Assembly: GCA_937889225.1 (NCBI GenBank)
Contig: CALAST010000068.1
Coordinates: forward strand, 32,535-96,534
Length of the DNA stretch: 64,000 nt
Reading direction: 5' to 3'
Source of the DNA: an uncultured Lachnobacterium sp.
Lineage (GTDB): Bacteria > Bacillota > Clostridia > Lachnospirales > Lachnospiraceae
The notes under the pieces: generated by a model
Told to the model about the DNA's origin: nothing
What the model saw: the letters and a program-made list of their open reading frames with translations, nothing else
Databases searched by the model: none
Part shown: positions 1 to 8,735 of the stretch, piece after piece
Numbering within the stretch: position 1 is the first letter of the stretch
How the letters are laid out: every line of letters starts with the position of its first letter
Program-made: the position numbers and the translations under genes

Positions 1-2489
1 GGATATGTTTCAAAATAGCGGTCGATGTATTCCTGTGCTTCTTTTCTGCTGATATTCAAATCCTGACTTAAACCAAATGCACTAATACCATACACAATGC
101 CAAAGTTTACCGCCTTTGCATTGCTGCGAAGAAGCGGTGTAACTTCTTCAAATGGCACATGAAATACCTGCGATGCGGTAGTTCTATGAATATCCTGATT
201 ATTCTTATAGGCTTCAATCAATCGCTCATCCCCTGAGAAATGTGCAAGAATACGAAGTTCGATTTGCGAATAATCAGAATCCACAAATACATTGCCTTCC
301 ATTGGATGAAATACCTTACGAATCATTCTTCCAAGCTCAATGCGGATTGGAATATTCTGCAAATTCGGCTCTGTACTGCTAAGTCTTCCTGTTGCTGTAA
401 TTGTTTGATTAAAATTCGTATGAATCTTTCCATCTTCCTGAATAAAGTTGGACAATCCATCCGCATAAGTGGACTTTAATTTCGTAAGCTGTCGATATTC
501 TAAAATATCAGCCACTATTGGATAATCTCCTGCCAGTTTTTCCAATACTTCTGCGGAAGTGGAATATCCGGTTTTTGTCTTCTTCCCATTTGGAAGTCCC
601 AGTTTTTCAAATAAAATCACACCAAGCTGTTTTGGAGAATTAATATTAAATACTTCTCCTGCTTGTGTATGAATCCTTTGTTCCAGTTTCACAATTGAGC
701 TTTGCAATTCACTTCCATATTCTTTTAATATCTTGCCATCAATGCAGATACCCTCTTTTTCCATATCGGACAATACAAATACAAGCGGCATTTCCATTTC
801 GTAAAATAGCTTGTCCTGTCCGGTTTCTTTTAAGCTTTCCAAAAGCGGTGTTTTTGCTTTCCATGCTACATATGCCATATAGCAGGCTTTTTTTGTCATA
901 TCTTCTGCTAAATCCTTTGCACTTGGAACAACAAGCCCTAAATAATCCTTCGCAAGGTCATCATATGGATATTCACTTTTCAATGGATTAATAAGATAAG
1001 CAGCAATCATGACATCAAAGAAGTGATTTCTTTTTTGTATATAGGTATTCCATGCAATATCACGATTTCGTTCTATCTCATTTTCTTTTTCCATTGATTT
1101 CTCATGCTTGTTACCAAATACATCACTTTCCATATTTTGACTTAATATCTCTGCACAAGACGAACTTTTTTTATTTTCCCAACTTAACGCTTCGCATATT
1201 TGAGATGATACAATATCCGTTTTATTTACAAATACGATATCCGCCATCACATCCCAATATGCAAGCTGCTGCTTTACATCCATGGAAATCCAAAGTGCTA
1301 CATCTGCCGTATCTAACTTTTCAAGCAAATATGCACTTGTAATTTCCTTTCCTGTCGGCAAATAATAAATATCTTCCTCGCCAAACGCAATCGCAAGTCC
1401 TGCAAATGCATTTTCATTCGGAATTGCAAACAGATTTAACTGCCCGTCTGCTTCTTCATTTTTCGCTTTTTTCCCTGAATTATTTGGTATCATTGCAAAT
1501 GCCACTTCTTTTTGGGAAAGTGAGGCAAACATTTTATCCGCTTCTTTTTTTGTTGTAATTTCCTTAAAATGTTCTTCTGCATTGTTTTTCGGTGCATCGA
1601 CTGTAAAACGCTGCAAAAGATTTTTAAATTCTAATTGTTTACAAAGCACATAGGCTTCTTTGGTATATAAACTTTCTATGCTATCCAGCTTTGCTTTTTC
1701 AAATGTGAAATTTACCGGTTCTTTTTCCACCGGAGCATCTGTGATAATGGTCGCAAGCGTTTTGCTCATAAGTGCCTGTTCCCAAAATTCCACAATATTT
1801 TTGCCGGCTCTCGGCGGTTTTACTACTGCCGCATTTTCATGAACAGCTTCGATACTTTTGTACTTTTCAATCAAAGCAGTTGCGGTCTTTTCCCCAATTC
1901 CCGGAACACCCGGAATATTGTCGGAAGTATCACCCATCAACGCTTTAACATCAATAAATTCTTTTGGTGTTACAAGGTAACGCTCCATTACGTCTTTTGC
2001 ATAATAATTTTCAATTTCCGTTCCGGTTTTCTTCGTTTTTGGAATCCGAATCTGCACATGTTCTGTGGCAAGCTGCAATAAGTCTCTGTCACCGGAAACA
2101 ATTGACACTTCCATACCCTTTGCCTCACCCATAGCAGAAATTGTTCCAAGCAAATCATCTGCCTCATAGCCCGGTAGTTCCACAATGGCAATACCCATTA
2201 CCTGCAGCATTTCTTTCATTAACGGAATCTGCGGTCGCAATTCTTCTGCCATCGGCTTTCTCGTTCCCTTGTAACCATCAAACATATCATGGCGGAAAGT
2301 CGGTGCATGTACATCAAATGCAACCGCAAGATAATCCGGTTTTTCTTCTTCTAAAATTTTAAATAAAATGTTCAAAAAACCATATACGGCATTCGTATGA
2401 ACCCCCTGTGAATTTGTCAAATCCGGCAATCCGAAAAAGGCTCTGTGTAAAATACTGTGACCGTCGATTAATACAAGTTTTTCGCTCAT
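1..2489 (-). CDS. polA: DNA polymerase I, 3' end outside window
   Basis: Replication/repair polymerase (primer removal, gap filling) in the cytoplasm. The product starts MSEKLVLIDGHSILHRAFF, typical of the N-terminal 5'-3' exonuclease (FEN) domain, with the helix-3-turn-like stretch GDTSDNIPGVPGIGEKTA near residue 190. The Pol domain shows motif A (DYSQIELRILAHFSGD) and motif B (RSNAKAVNFGIVYG). The C-terminal palm motif C and the stop lie beyond position 1. The middle domain lacks an obvious proofreading Asp-x-Glu motif (the corresponding stretch reads KEVAFAMIP), as in other Firmicutes PolA enzymes with a dead 3'-5' exonuclease. The ATG at 2489 follows an AAGGAGAA ribosome site. Identification is very secure; loss of proofreading is inferred. 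Confidence 0.97.
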   Translation of the reverse strand, partial: MSEKLVLIDGHSILHRAFFGLPDLTNSQGVHTNAVYGFLNILFKILEEEKPDYLAVAFDVHAPTFRHDMFDGYKGTRKPMAEELRPQIPLMKEMLQVMGIAIVELPGYEADDLLGTISAMGEAKGMEVSIVSGDRDLLQLATEHVQIRIPKTKKTGTEIENYYAKDVMERYLVTPKEFIDVKALMGDTSDNIPGVPGIGEKTATALIEKYKSIEAVHENAAVVKPPRAGKNIVEFWEQALMSKTLATIITDAPVEKEPVNFTFEKAKLDSIESLYTKEAYVLCKQLEFKNLLQRFTVDAPKNNAEEHFKEITTKKEADKMFASLSQKEVAFAMIPNNSGKKAKNEEADGQLNLFAIPNENAFAGLAIAFGEEDIYYLPTGKEITSAYLLEKLDTADVALWISMDVKQQLAYWDVMADIVFVNKTDIVSSQICEALSWENKKSSSCAEILSQNMESDVFGNKHEKSMEKENEIERNRDIAWNTYIQKRNHFFDVMIAAYLINPLKSEYPYDDLAKDYLGLVVPSAKDLAEDMTKKACYMAYVAWKAKTPLLESLKETGQDKLFYEMEMPLVFVLSDMEKEGICIDGKILKEYGSELQSSIVKLEQRIHTQAGEVFNINSPKQLGVILFEKLGLPNGKKTKTGYSTSAEVLEKLAGDYPIVADILEYRQLTKLKSTYADGLSNFIQEDGKIHTNFNQTITATGRLSSTEPNLQNIPIRIELGRMIRKVFHPMEGNVFVDSDYSQIELRILAHFSGDERLIEAYKNNQDIHRTTASQVFHVPFEEVTPLLRSNAKAVNFGIVYGISAFGLSQDLNISRKEAQEYIDRYFETY

Positions 2490-2585
2490 GATAGTTCTCC
2501 TTTTATTGCTCTGAATCATTTTCCCTGTAAGTAATTCTACTAAGTAATCTATAATATTCTTAGTTAACATATGTAGCCTATTCAT

Positions 2586-2605
2586 CTCATGACTAAAGTC
2601 ACGAG
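2586..2605. repeat. Short hairpin like an IS200/IS605 element end
   Basis: An 8-bp stem (one wobble pair) around a TAAA loop, core GACTAAAGTC, lies in the gap between polA and the aminopeptidase gene. The same core occurs in the larger IS200/IS605-like remnant at 13689-13718. Hairpins of this type form the subterminal ends recognised by Y1 transposases. No transposase reading frame accompanies this copy, so it is a relic or a palindrome-associated repeat. The identity is inferred. Confidence 0.4.
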
Positions 2606-2675
2606 TGTTCTCGGCTACTTATATAAATTTTCCAAAACAACTCATTGGGGTATTTTTTCCATACCCCATTTTATC

Positions 2676-4454
2676 TTAAATCTCTCTCGTATACACTTTC
2701 AGCCAAGCAGCTTCTTCCTCCGTCAGAAGCGGAGCAATTTTTTCGTATACACTCTTATGATATGCATTTAAATATCCTTTTTCTGTTTCATTCATCTGTG
2801 TCGGGTCAATCGCATCTAAATCGATTGGCACAAAGGTGATTGTTTCAAAATACATAAACTGACCGTATTCATTTTTTACGCCTTTACGACAAATCAATTC
2901 ATTTTCCAAACGTATGCCATATTCGCCTTCAATATAAATACCCGGTTCATCTGTCGTAATCATACCTTCTTCTAATGGCTTTGTATATCTTCCACCCCAA
3001 TGAAATCCATTCGGTCCTTCGTGTACATTCAAAACATGACCTACACCATGACCTGTACCATGTTTATAATCAAGGTTTGCTTCCCAAAGTGGCTGACGGG
3101 CTAAAATATCCAGATTTGTACCTGTACAACCAGAAAGGAATTTTACATTTGCCAGATTCATATTGGAACGACAAACTCTTGTAAAATTCGTTTTCATTTC
3201 ATCGGTAATCGGTCCTAATGCAAATGTTCTTGTAATATCGGTTGTTCCTTCAAGATACTGTCCACCGGAATCTACTAAAAGAAGTCCTTCCTGTTTGATT
3301 GTGGCATTACTTTCTTCTGTTGCACCATAATGCACAATCGCACCATGGTCTGCATATCCGCAAATGGTATTAAAACTCAAATCAAAACAGCCTTCCTGCT
3401 GTCGTCTTAAACTCTCCAAATAATCCGAAACAGAAATTTCCGTCATTGGTATTTTACCCACATTTGTCTTCAGCCAATACATAAACTTACACATTGCAAC
3501 CGCATCTTTGATATGTGCATTTCTTGTATTTTGCAATTCTGTTTCGTTTTTCTTAGCTTTCATAATTGCAGATGGGTCTGCTTCATTGATAATCTTTACT
3601 CCGGTTGGAATACTGTTGCAAATGCGATAATTTACAATAGACTGATTCATAAGTACAGTCGCATCTGCATTGATTTCTTTTACATAATCATAAAAACTAT
3701 CATATGGTTTTGTGATAATCTGATTCTCTTTTAAGTATGCCGCTAATTCATCGGTAATAATCTCTTCCTGCACAAACCAAATACATTCTGTTTTAGTTAA
3801 TGCCAAATAAGACAATACAACCGGAACATAGCTGATATCATTTCCACGCACATTTAAAAGCCATGCGATGTCATAAAGAGAAGTCAAAAGATGAATATCT
3901 GCATTTTTTTCTTCCATCACTTTACGAATGTCTGCAATTTTATCACAAGTATTTTTTCCGGTATAAACAAAATCCAAAATTCGCACCGGCTCTTTGGAAA
4001 GAGCTGGTCTGTCTGTCCAAATGATGTCAATTAAATCTTCATCTACTGCTAATTTTCCATTTTTCTTTTGTGCAATTTCTTTTAATTTTTTGCCCCATGT
4101 GCTGTTTACAACTCTGCCATCAAAACCAATGGTTTCTCCATCTTTTAATGTTTTTTCAATATATTCATCAACTGTTGGAACGCCTTCTTCTGCCATTTTA
4201 AACAATGTCACAGGTGTATCTTTTAACTGTGCTTCCGCCTGCACAAAATATCTGCCATCTGTCCAAAGTCCGGCTTCTTCCATTGTTATTACAGCAGTTC
4301 CTGCCGAACCGGTAAACCCGGTAATAAATTTTCTTGCTTTAAAATGGTCTCCTACATATTCCGACTCATGAAAATCTGCTGTTGGTACGACATAAATTGC
4401 AATACCGCGTTTTTGCATTTCATTTCGAAGTGCTTGTAATCTTTCTGCTATCAT
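2676..4454 (-). CDS. Xaa-Pro aminopeptidase, M24B family
   Basis: Cytoplasmic metallo-aminopeptidase of 592 aa that removes N-terminal residues preceding proline. It has the long three-part layout of the family: two creatinase-N-like domains (about residues 1-310), the pita-bread M24 catalytic domain (about 315-530) and a C-terminal M24_C extension. The dinuclear metal ligands are visible: two Asp in VDSGGQYLEGTTDITRTF (near 393), His in HGTGHGVGHVLNVHEGP (near 471), Glu in TTDEPGIY and Glu in GIRLENE. There is no signal peptide. A plausible sigma-A promoter lies upstream at 4594-4622, so it is probably transcribed alone. Related to pepP by fold, but longer than the E. coli enzyme. Confidence 0.93.
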   Translation of the reverse strand: MIAERLQALRNEMQKRGIAIYVVPTADFHESEYVGDHFKARKFITGFTGSAGTAVITMEEAGLWTDGRYFVQAEAQLKDTPVTLFKMAEEGVPTVDEYIEKTLKDGETIGFDGRVVNSTWGKKLKEIAQKKNGKLAVDEDLIDIIWTDRPALSKEPVRILDFVYTGKNTCDKIADIRKVMEEKNADIHLLTSLYDIAWLLNVRGNDISYVPVVLSYLALTKTECIWFVQEEIITDELAAYLKENQIITKPYDSFYDYVKEINADATVLMNQSIVNYRICNSIPTGVKIINEADPSAIMKAKKNETELQNTRNAHIKDAVAMCKFMYWLKTNVGKIPMTEISVSDYLESLRRQQEGCFDLSFNTICGYADHGAIVHYGATEESNATIKQEGLLLVDSGGQYLEGTTDITRTFALGPITDEMKTNFTRVCRSNMNLANVKFLSGCTGTNLDILARQPLWEANLDYKHGTGHGVGHVLNVHEGPNGFHWGGRYTKPLEEGMITTDEPGIYIEGEYGIRLENELICRKGVKNEYGQFMYFETITFVPIDLDAIDPTQMNETEKGYLNAYHKSVYEKIAPLLTEEEAAWLKVYTREI

Positions 4455-4593
4455 ATCCTTAATCCTTTATTTTATATTTTCCCTTTTTCGCATATTTGAA
4501 AATTAGTAAAAATAAATTATCCATTTTATAACAAATGAATTCGCATTATTTTTCTATATCTTTTCATATTTATCAATTTGTCATTATCAATTT

Positions 4594-4622
4594 ATTATGA
4601 CATAAAGTGTTTTTATTTTCAA
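4594..4622 (-). promoter_or_regulatory. Sigma-A-type promoter of the Xaa-Pro aminopeptidase gene
   Basis: Read on the minus strand: -35 TTGAAA (4622-4617), 17-bp spacer, -10 CATAAT (4599-4594), about 140 bp before the start codon at 4454. This is the best hexamer pair in the 538-bp gap 4455-4993, which otherwise shows only the terminator hairpin at 4783-4813. Confidence 0.55.
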
Positions 4623-4782
4623 TCACACAATCGCTTTTTCTTGTATGGACCATTTCTACTTTATAAAAACATCTATACAAGTTTATAGTATTTTATTATT
4701 ATAATATAGGTATTTGCAAAAAGATATCGTTTTTTGCTATTTAAAAAAGAAAACTTTTTCTTCCAAACATAATACAAAACAA

Positions 4783-4813
4783 AAGCCACCATTACTCACA
4801 ATAATGATGGCTT
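4783..4813 (-). terminator. Terminator downstream of the PIN toxin gene
   Basis: A 12-bp stem with one mismatch and a 7-nt loop. On the minus strand it is followed by TTTTGTTTTG, as expected for intrinsic termination. It lies about 180 bp after the stop of the toxin gene, and nothing else is visible in that spacer. Confidence 0.65.
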
Positions 4814-4993
4814 AAAACAAATAACTAATTTTTTCTTATTTTTTATATTTCTACTCACACCGCCCAATTATTACCCAAATAGTAAAAACGTAAGCTGTCT
4901 TTTTCTTTATCCATAACGCAAATAGTCCACAGAACTTCTTATTCTATGAACTATTTCATAAAAATCATTATCATTCATATTTTGTAATATAAC

Positions 4994-5398
4994 TTACACA
5001 GAATAAATACATGGCTCATTATACCATGGAATTAAAGTATCATGTGTAATAAATTTCATTTTTTCTTTTTTTGCTTGAGCAATCATTAATCTGTCAAAAG
5101 GATCATTATGTGAAGGAGCATTTTCAGGTCGCTCCAATGTCGATAATAAATATATCTGTTCTACCGTAATACATAATTGCATAAATCCTGCCTTTTCACA
5201 AAATTCTACAAATTGCTGTTCTGATAGTGGCATTTTATCTGGATGTAATTTATGTTTTATTGCAACTTCCCATACAGATGCTGTACTATAATAAATTTCA
5301 TTTTCTACAGATTCCAATATAGTTTTTACTCCTGAAACCAATTTCTTACTATCTGCTATTGCCCATAAAGCAATATGTGTATCTAATAATATTTTCAT
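4994..5398 (-). CDS. VapC-like PIN-domain toxin
   Basis: A 134-aa protein with a full PIN-domain ribonuclease signature: Asp6 in LLDTH, Glu44 in ASVWEVAIKHKL, Asp102 in HNDPFDRLMIAQA and Asp120 in FITHD. PIN toxins of this group cleave RNA and are neutralised by a co-encoded antitoxin. The start overlaps the antitoxin stop by 4 nt (ATGA), which indicates translational coupling. The four acidic residues suggest an active enzyme. The RNA target cannot be read from the sequence. The partner is of RelB/DinJ type instead of a VapB of the AbrB or Phd type. Confidence 0.85.
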   Translation of the reverse strand: MKILLDTHIALWAIADSKKLVSGVKTILESVENEIYYSTASVWEVAIKHKLHPDKMPLSEQQFVEFCEKAGFMQLCITVEQIYLLSTLERPENAPSHNDPFDRLMIAQAKKEKMKFITHDTLIPWYNEPCIYSV

Positions 5399-5667
5399 TC
5401 ATCAACTCCAAACATCTTTGCAATTTCATCATTACATTCATCAATATTATCCGGAATAATAAATTTTCCATCCGCAATTCCTAAATTTCGTTCTATTTTA
5501 TTTTTTGGTACATGAATAATAAATGGCATAGCGTTTTCTTCTACACTTTGCTTCGCAAAAATTCGAACAGCTTCTGCAAATGTCGTTCCTAATTTTTTAT
5601 ATAATGTTTCTACTTGTTCCTTTAATTCTGCATCCATTCTTACTTGTAAAGTAGCTTCTTTAGCCAT
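5395..5667 (-). CDS. RelB/DinJ-family antitoxin
   Basis: A 90-aa protein with an N-terminal ribbon-helix-helix DNA-binding region (MAKEATLQVRMDAELKEQVE) and the RelB/DinJ hallmark FAEAVRIFAKQSVEENAMPF, followed by an acidic C-terminal tail likely to wrap the toxin. The chosen ATG at 5667 has a strong GGAGGTGATGTT ribosome site; a longer reading frame upstream has none. It overlaps the toxin start by 4 nt. The perfect inverted repeat at 5684-5703 just upstream is the likely autoregulatory operator. Confidence 0.85.
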   Translation of the reverse strand: MAKEATLQVRMDAELKEQVETLYKKLGTTFAEAVRIFAKQSVEENAMPFIIHVPKNKIERNLGIADGKFIIPDNIDECNDEIAKMFGVDE

Positions 5668-5683
5668 AACATCACCTCCATTT

Positions 5684-5703
5684 TGTATTACTATTGTAAT
5701 ACA
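5684..5703. promoter_or_regulatory. Operator palindrome of the toxin-antitoxin operon
   Basis: A perfect 8-bp inverted repeat, TGTATTAC and GTAATACA, separated by TATT. It sits 17 bp upstream of the antitoxin start, beside its ribosome site. RelB-type ribbon-helix-helix proteins bind such dyads, so this is the expected autorepression site. The palindrome is seen; binding is inferred. Confidence 0.7.
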
Positions 5704-5735
5704 TTCCTCGTAAAAAATCAATCAGCTTTTTATAA

Positions 5736-5897
5736 TTATTCTTCATCTTCATCATGTCCTTCATATTTTGCCATAACTACAATATATCCATTATCCCATT
5801 CTAAAATTTTCGTATATTTCTCCAATCTTGGAGATGTTCGAAAACGAATGGTGTTTCCATTAAATTGAAAAGATGTAAATTGTTTATTACTACTTAA
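5736..5897 (-). pseudogene. Remnant of a small unidentified gene
   Basis: An open frame of about 50 codons without a start codon; a TGA closes it upstream near 5895. It ends SPRLEKYTKILEWDNGY then IVVMAKYEGHDEDEE. The composition is protein-like (aromatic, charged, acidic tail), and the frame is intact to a TAA at 5736. It looks like the 3' part of a small gene that lost its beginning. I do not recognise the family. It could instead be chance coding. Confidence 0.3.
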
Positions 5898-5964
5898 CCA
5901 TCACAAGTAACTGAAAAGTTTTTCTTATATCAAAATTAGCTTCTATATCAAAAATTATTGACAA

Positions 5965-6020
5965 ACGATAATTTTTATAGTATCTTCAAATTACAAATTA
6001 TAATAAAACGATAATTTTAT
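5965..6020 (+). promoter_or_regulatory. Direct repeats upstream of the DUF2975-like gene
   Basis: ACGATAATTTTTAT (5965-5978) recurs as ACGATAATTTTAT (6008-6020), a 43-bp period, in the AT-rich region before the gene at 6104. Near-identical repeats in a promoter region may be binding sites, possibly for the HTH protein encoded at 7007. The repeats are seen; the function is inferred. Confidence 0.3.
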
Positions 6021-6103
6021 TACTAATCATACAGAACAGTAACGAGTAAGATTGTTTCTCTCTATCTGTTTTATTATAAAATGCACACTAAGGAGGTATA
6101 CGT

Positions 6104-6949
6104 ATGACTTTTCCATTTGAACAAATCGGTAGTTTCTTACAATGGCTTTCTCTTGGCAGTAGTATTGGTAATGGCATTGCACTTGTCCTTTACATCAGCC
6201 TCTGCTGTTTGCCACTTATCCCTGTCCTGTTCCATTACAAACAAAAAGAACGTATCGCAGAACACATCGCACTTACTGTTACAAGCATTTTGCTATTCCC
6301 AACATTATACTGTATGATTAATCCCTATTTATTTGCAAATCTCGTTCCTTTTTATATGGAAGAAATGCTTCCTACTTTAAAGGCAACTTTTGCGGTTACG
6401 GTTTGGTCCGCACTTGTTTGTGCGATTATTTTTCGGCTTCTACGACTATTTCAAACAAATGACAAAGCTATTTTATTGGAATATCTGCGTAAATTGTTAT
6501 ATGTACTTTGCTTCCTTTTTATTGGTATTATTTTCTTTTCATGTGGTGCAACACTTATCACCCGTTTAAAGCAAACGCAATTACCGGCAGATACACTTAT
6601 GTCTATCCTTCAATTTGTTGTTTCGTCTTTGCCGTATGCTTTAGACTTTATCATTACCATTTTTGCAATTCGTCTGCTCCATGCGTTACAAAGTGACCAC
6701 CACTCTGACTGCGTGATTCCCCTAGCAGAAAAATTAGCAAAACTATGCAGTATCAGTCTTGCTATTCTTGTTATTTCGGAAGTTAGTTTAAATATTTTAC
6801 AACTTATACTTGTACAAAATTTGTCTAACATCAGCACTAATGTTACAATTCCGCTTATGAGTTTTGCATTTGTACTTGCTGCATTATTACTTTCTAAACT
6901 TTTAGCAGAAAATAAACAATTATCAGATGATAATAACTTATTTATTTGA
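6104..6949 (+). CDS. DUF2975-like integral membrane protein
   Basis: A 281-aa protein with about seven hydrophobic segments (for example VLYISLCCLPLIPVLF near 28-43 and LLYVLCFLFIGIIFFSCG near 131). It ends in a short polar tail, ENKQLSDDNNLFI, as in DUF2975 proteins, which end with a similar ENxxLxxENDLTI tail. Its pairing with a tiny Cro/YozG-type HTH gene 57 bp downstream is the usual DUF2975 arrangement. AAGGAGG lies 8 bp before the ATG. The molecular function of the family is unknown, and assignment rests on tail plus context. Confidence 0.6.
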   Translation: MTFPFEQIGSFLQWLSLGSSIGNGIALVLYISLCCLPLIPVLFHYKQKERIAEHIALTVTSILLFPTLYCMINPYLFANLVPFYMEEMLPTLKATFAVTVWSALVCAIIFRLLRLFQTNDKAILLEYLRKLLYVLCFLFIGIIFFSCGATLITRLKQTQLPADTLMSILQFVVSSLPYALDFIITIFAIRLLHALQSDHHSDCVIPLAEKLAKLCSISLAILVISEVSLNILQLILVQNLSNISTNVTIPLMSFAFVLAALLLSKLLAENKQLSDDNNLFI

Positions 6950-7006
6950 TAAAATAAAAGAAATTTATGCTAAACAGTTCCAAAAGAAAGGAAACTTAAA
7001 TCAATT

Positions 7007-7234
7007 ATGGCAATTATGGTATGTCTTGAAAAAATATTAAAAGAACGAAAAATGACATCAAAAGAACTTTGTACAAAAGTCGGCATTACCGAAGCAAATC
7101 TCTCCATTCTTCGCAGTGGCAAAGCAAAGGGGGTACGTTTTAGCACAATTAATAAAATCTGTTACTATTTAAATTGTGATGTGGGGGATATTTTAAAATT
7201 TGATGGAAATTTAGACGAAGAATTTTTATCCTAA
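7007..7234 (+). CDS. YozG-like HTH (Cro/C1 type) regulator
   Basis: A 75-aa protein made almost wholly of one helix-turn-helix domain: LCTKVGITEANLSILRSGKA is the core, followed by RFSTINKICYYLNCDVGDIL. It matches the short YozG-type regulators that accompany DUF2975 membrane proteins. The N-terminus MAIMV agrees with the family, supporting the first ATG; AAAGGAAAC precedes it. Likely to control its own operon, perhaps through the direct repeats at 5965-6020. The 235 bp downstream hold only a weak dyad (TATAAG/CTTATA, 7243-7261). Confidence 0.8.
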   Translation: MAIMVCLEKILKERKMTSKELCTKVGITEANLSILRSGKAKGVRFSTINKICYYLNCDVGDILKFDGNLDEEFLS

Positions 7235-7435
7235 TAAAAGCATATAAGGCTTAAGCTTATAAATGTACGAAATATTCATACAAATGATAAGAATTCAACG
7301 TGCTTTAACTGTTGGAATTTCAGTATGCTAAAACAAAACATATATGATAATTCTTACTACCATGATACAAATCTTTTTTCTAATTTCTGATAACCGCATA
7401 TCTGCTATTAACACTTAATTGTATTAAAATTTAAG

Positions 7436-7472
7436 AAAGGAGCAGGGTGCACTTTACCCTAAACATGATATG
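7436..7472 (+). promoter_or_regulatory. Ribosome site separated from its start by a hairpin
   Basis: A strong AAAGGAG (7436-7442) is 27 nt from the ATG at 7470, too far for normal initiation. Between them AGGGT (7444-7448) and ACCCT (7456-7460) can pair, shortening the effective distance to about 10 nt. A second ATG at 7465 opens a two-codon frame, ATGATATGA, that overlaps the real start. Confidence 0.4.
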
Positions 7473-8471
7473 AAAACAAAAATCATAAAAATTTTAATTC
7501 TTTTCCTAATTCTTATTTCTTTCCTATTGGGCATAACTGGATTGATTCCGCTTGCAAATGCAAACCTTACCACTCGTACACAAAGTATCACAAACCAAAA
7601 AGATACTCTAATTGGTGTTTTTGTTACAAAAGAAAGCTTAGATTTGTTTGATATAGAAGCGTATTTAAATGAGCATGGACACAAATTGTTATCTTCCAAC
7701 TCTGAGAATGTGATTTCGCTGGAAGATAACAGTAAATACCAACACAGAATTTATGCTACACCAATTGAAGTGGAAGCAACTGATACCGATGGAGAACCCC
7801 ATTTCCGAAAGGAATATGCCTTCCCTGACTTAGATGGCTATTTACTCTGCCATGCTCAGATTTCAGATGACAATGGAGAATACTCTACAACAATTGCAGA
7901 TGATGTATTTTCTGATATTTATACAGGTTTAAATTCCACAGATGAAGGCGAAAATGTCACATTATCTGCCATGATTTATTCTCTTCCAAAAGATGATGGC
8001 GTATCTTTCTTTTTCAATCCTGTTTATCAAACAGCTAATGGCGATGTTTACCTTACCGCTGGAACAGGTTCTTCGGTAAGCGGAGAAGTCTTAGGCTCGA
8101 CCTGTACGCATACATTAGAAGACAGCGTTTCATTTTCCAACGAAGAAGGTATTCAGAGGACGGATGATACAACAATTATCATCTCTTTCCAGTTAATCGA
8201 AAAATCAGATAAACTCATTCTAAGTGAAATGGATGCAAATCATCAGATTTTAGATTCAAAAACGTATCTTTCCGGTGAAATACCGGATAGCATTACACCA
8301 CTTGACAATACGACTTATCTCGTTTTAGAGGATATCCATACGGATTCTAATGGAAATATTGTTTCTTCTTATGAAATATATGATAAAAACGACCCAAATT
8401 TGGTAACTTTTGTTTATGAAAAAGATGGTGTCTGTGTAAACAAATCCACTTCGATTTTATGGAAATTATAA
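7470..8471 (+). CDS. Exported or membrane-tethered protein of unknown function
   Basis: A 333-aa protein with a basic N-terminus and a 20-residue hydrophobic segment (residues 5-29, ILILFLILISFLLGI) that is either a signal peptide or a membrane anchor. The remainder is hydrophilic, acidic and beta-rich, without cysteine motifs, a lipobox or a cell-wall signal. I recognise no enzyme motif. It follows the DUF2975-like and HTH genes on the same strand after a 235-bp gap and ends before the hairpin at 8538-8568. The initiation region is unusual (see the hairpin at 7436-7472). Confidence 0.6.
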   Translation: MKTKIIKILILFLILISFLLGITGLIPLANANLTTRTQSITNQKDTLIGVFVTKESLDLFDIEAYLNEHGHKLLSSNSENVISLEDNSKYQHRIYATPIEVEATDTDGEPHFRKEYAFPDLDGYLLCHAQISDDNGEYSTTIADDVFSDIYTGLNSTDEGENVTLSAMIYSLPKDDGVSFFFNPVYQTANGDVYLTAGTGSSVSGEVLGSTCTHTLEDSVSFSNEEGIQRTDDTTIIISFQLIEKSDKLILSEMDANHQILDSKTYLSGEIPDSITPLDNTTYLVLEDIHTDSNGNIVSSYEIYDKNDPNLVTFVYEKDGVCVNKSTSILWKL

Positions 8472-8537
8472 GACTAATATAACGTGAAATACTCCCTTTT
8501 AGGATTGAAATTAGTTCAATTTAGCTAAGCATAGAAA

Positions 8538-8568
8538 AAGGCTATCCAATCATTGACTGGGTAGCCTT
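8538..8568 (+). terminator. Terminator after the exported-protein gene
   Basis: An 11-bp stem (AAGGCTATCCA with TGGGTAGCCTT, one G-T wobble) and a 9-nt loop, followed by a T-rich but interrupted stretch. It is correctly placed about 65 bp after the stop at 8471. The remaining 167 bp to the next gene hold nothing recognisable. Confidence 0.6.
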
Positions 8569-8735
8569 GAACCTTTCTTTACGAAATTTATTTCTTTTAT
8601 GACTTCTCATTCACGATGCGGGAAAAGGGGAGAAAAAATAAGGAATTTATCGAACTTACATTAATATAAAACTCTCTTTTCGGAAAAGTGTTTCTCGAAA
8701 CATTATTATATTAATAAATTGAAATTTCAAAAAAA

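Noticed and set aside
240..2362. Plus-strand frames in the first 2.4 kb
   Set aside because: They are antisense to polA, which reads continuously on the minus strand to the window edge.
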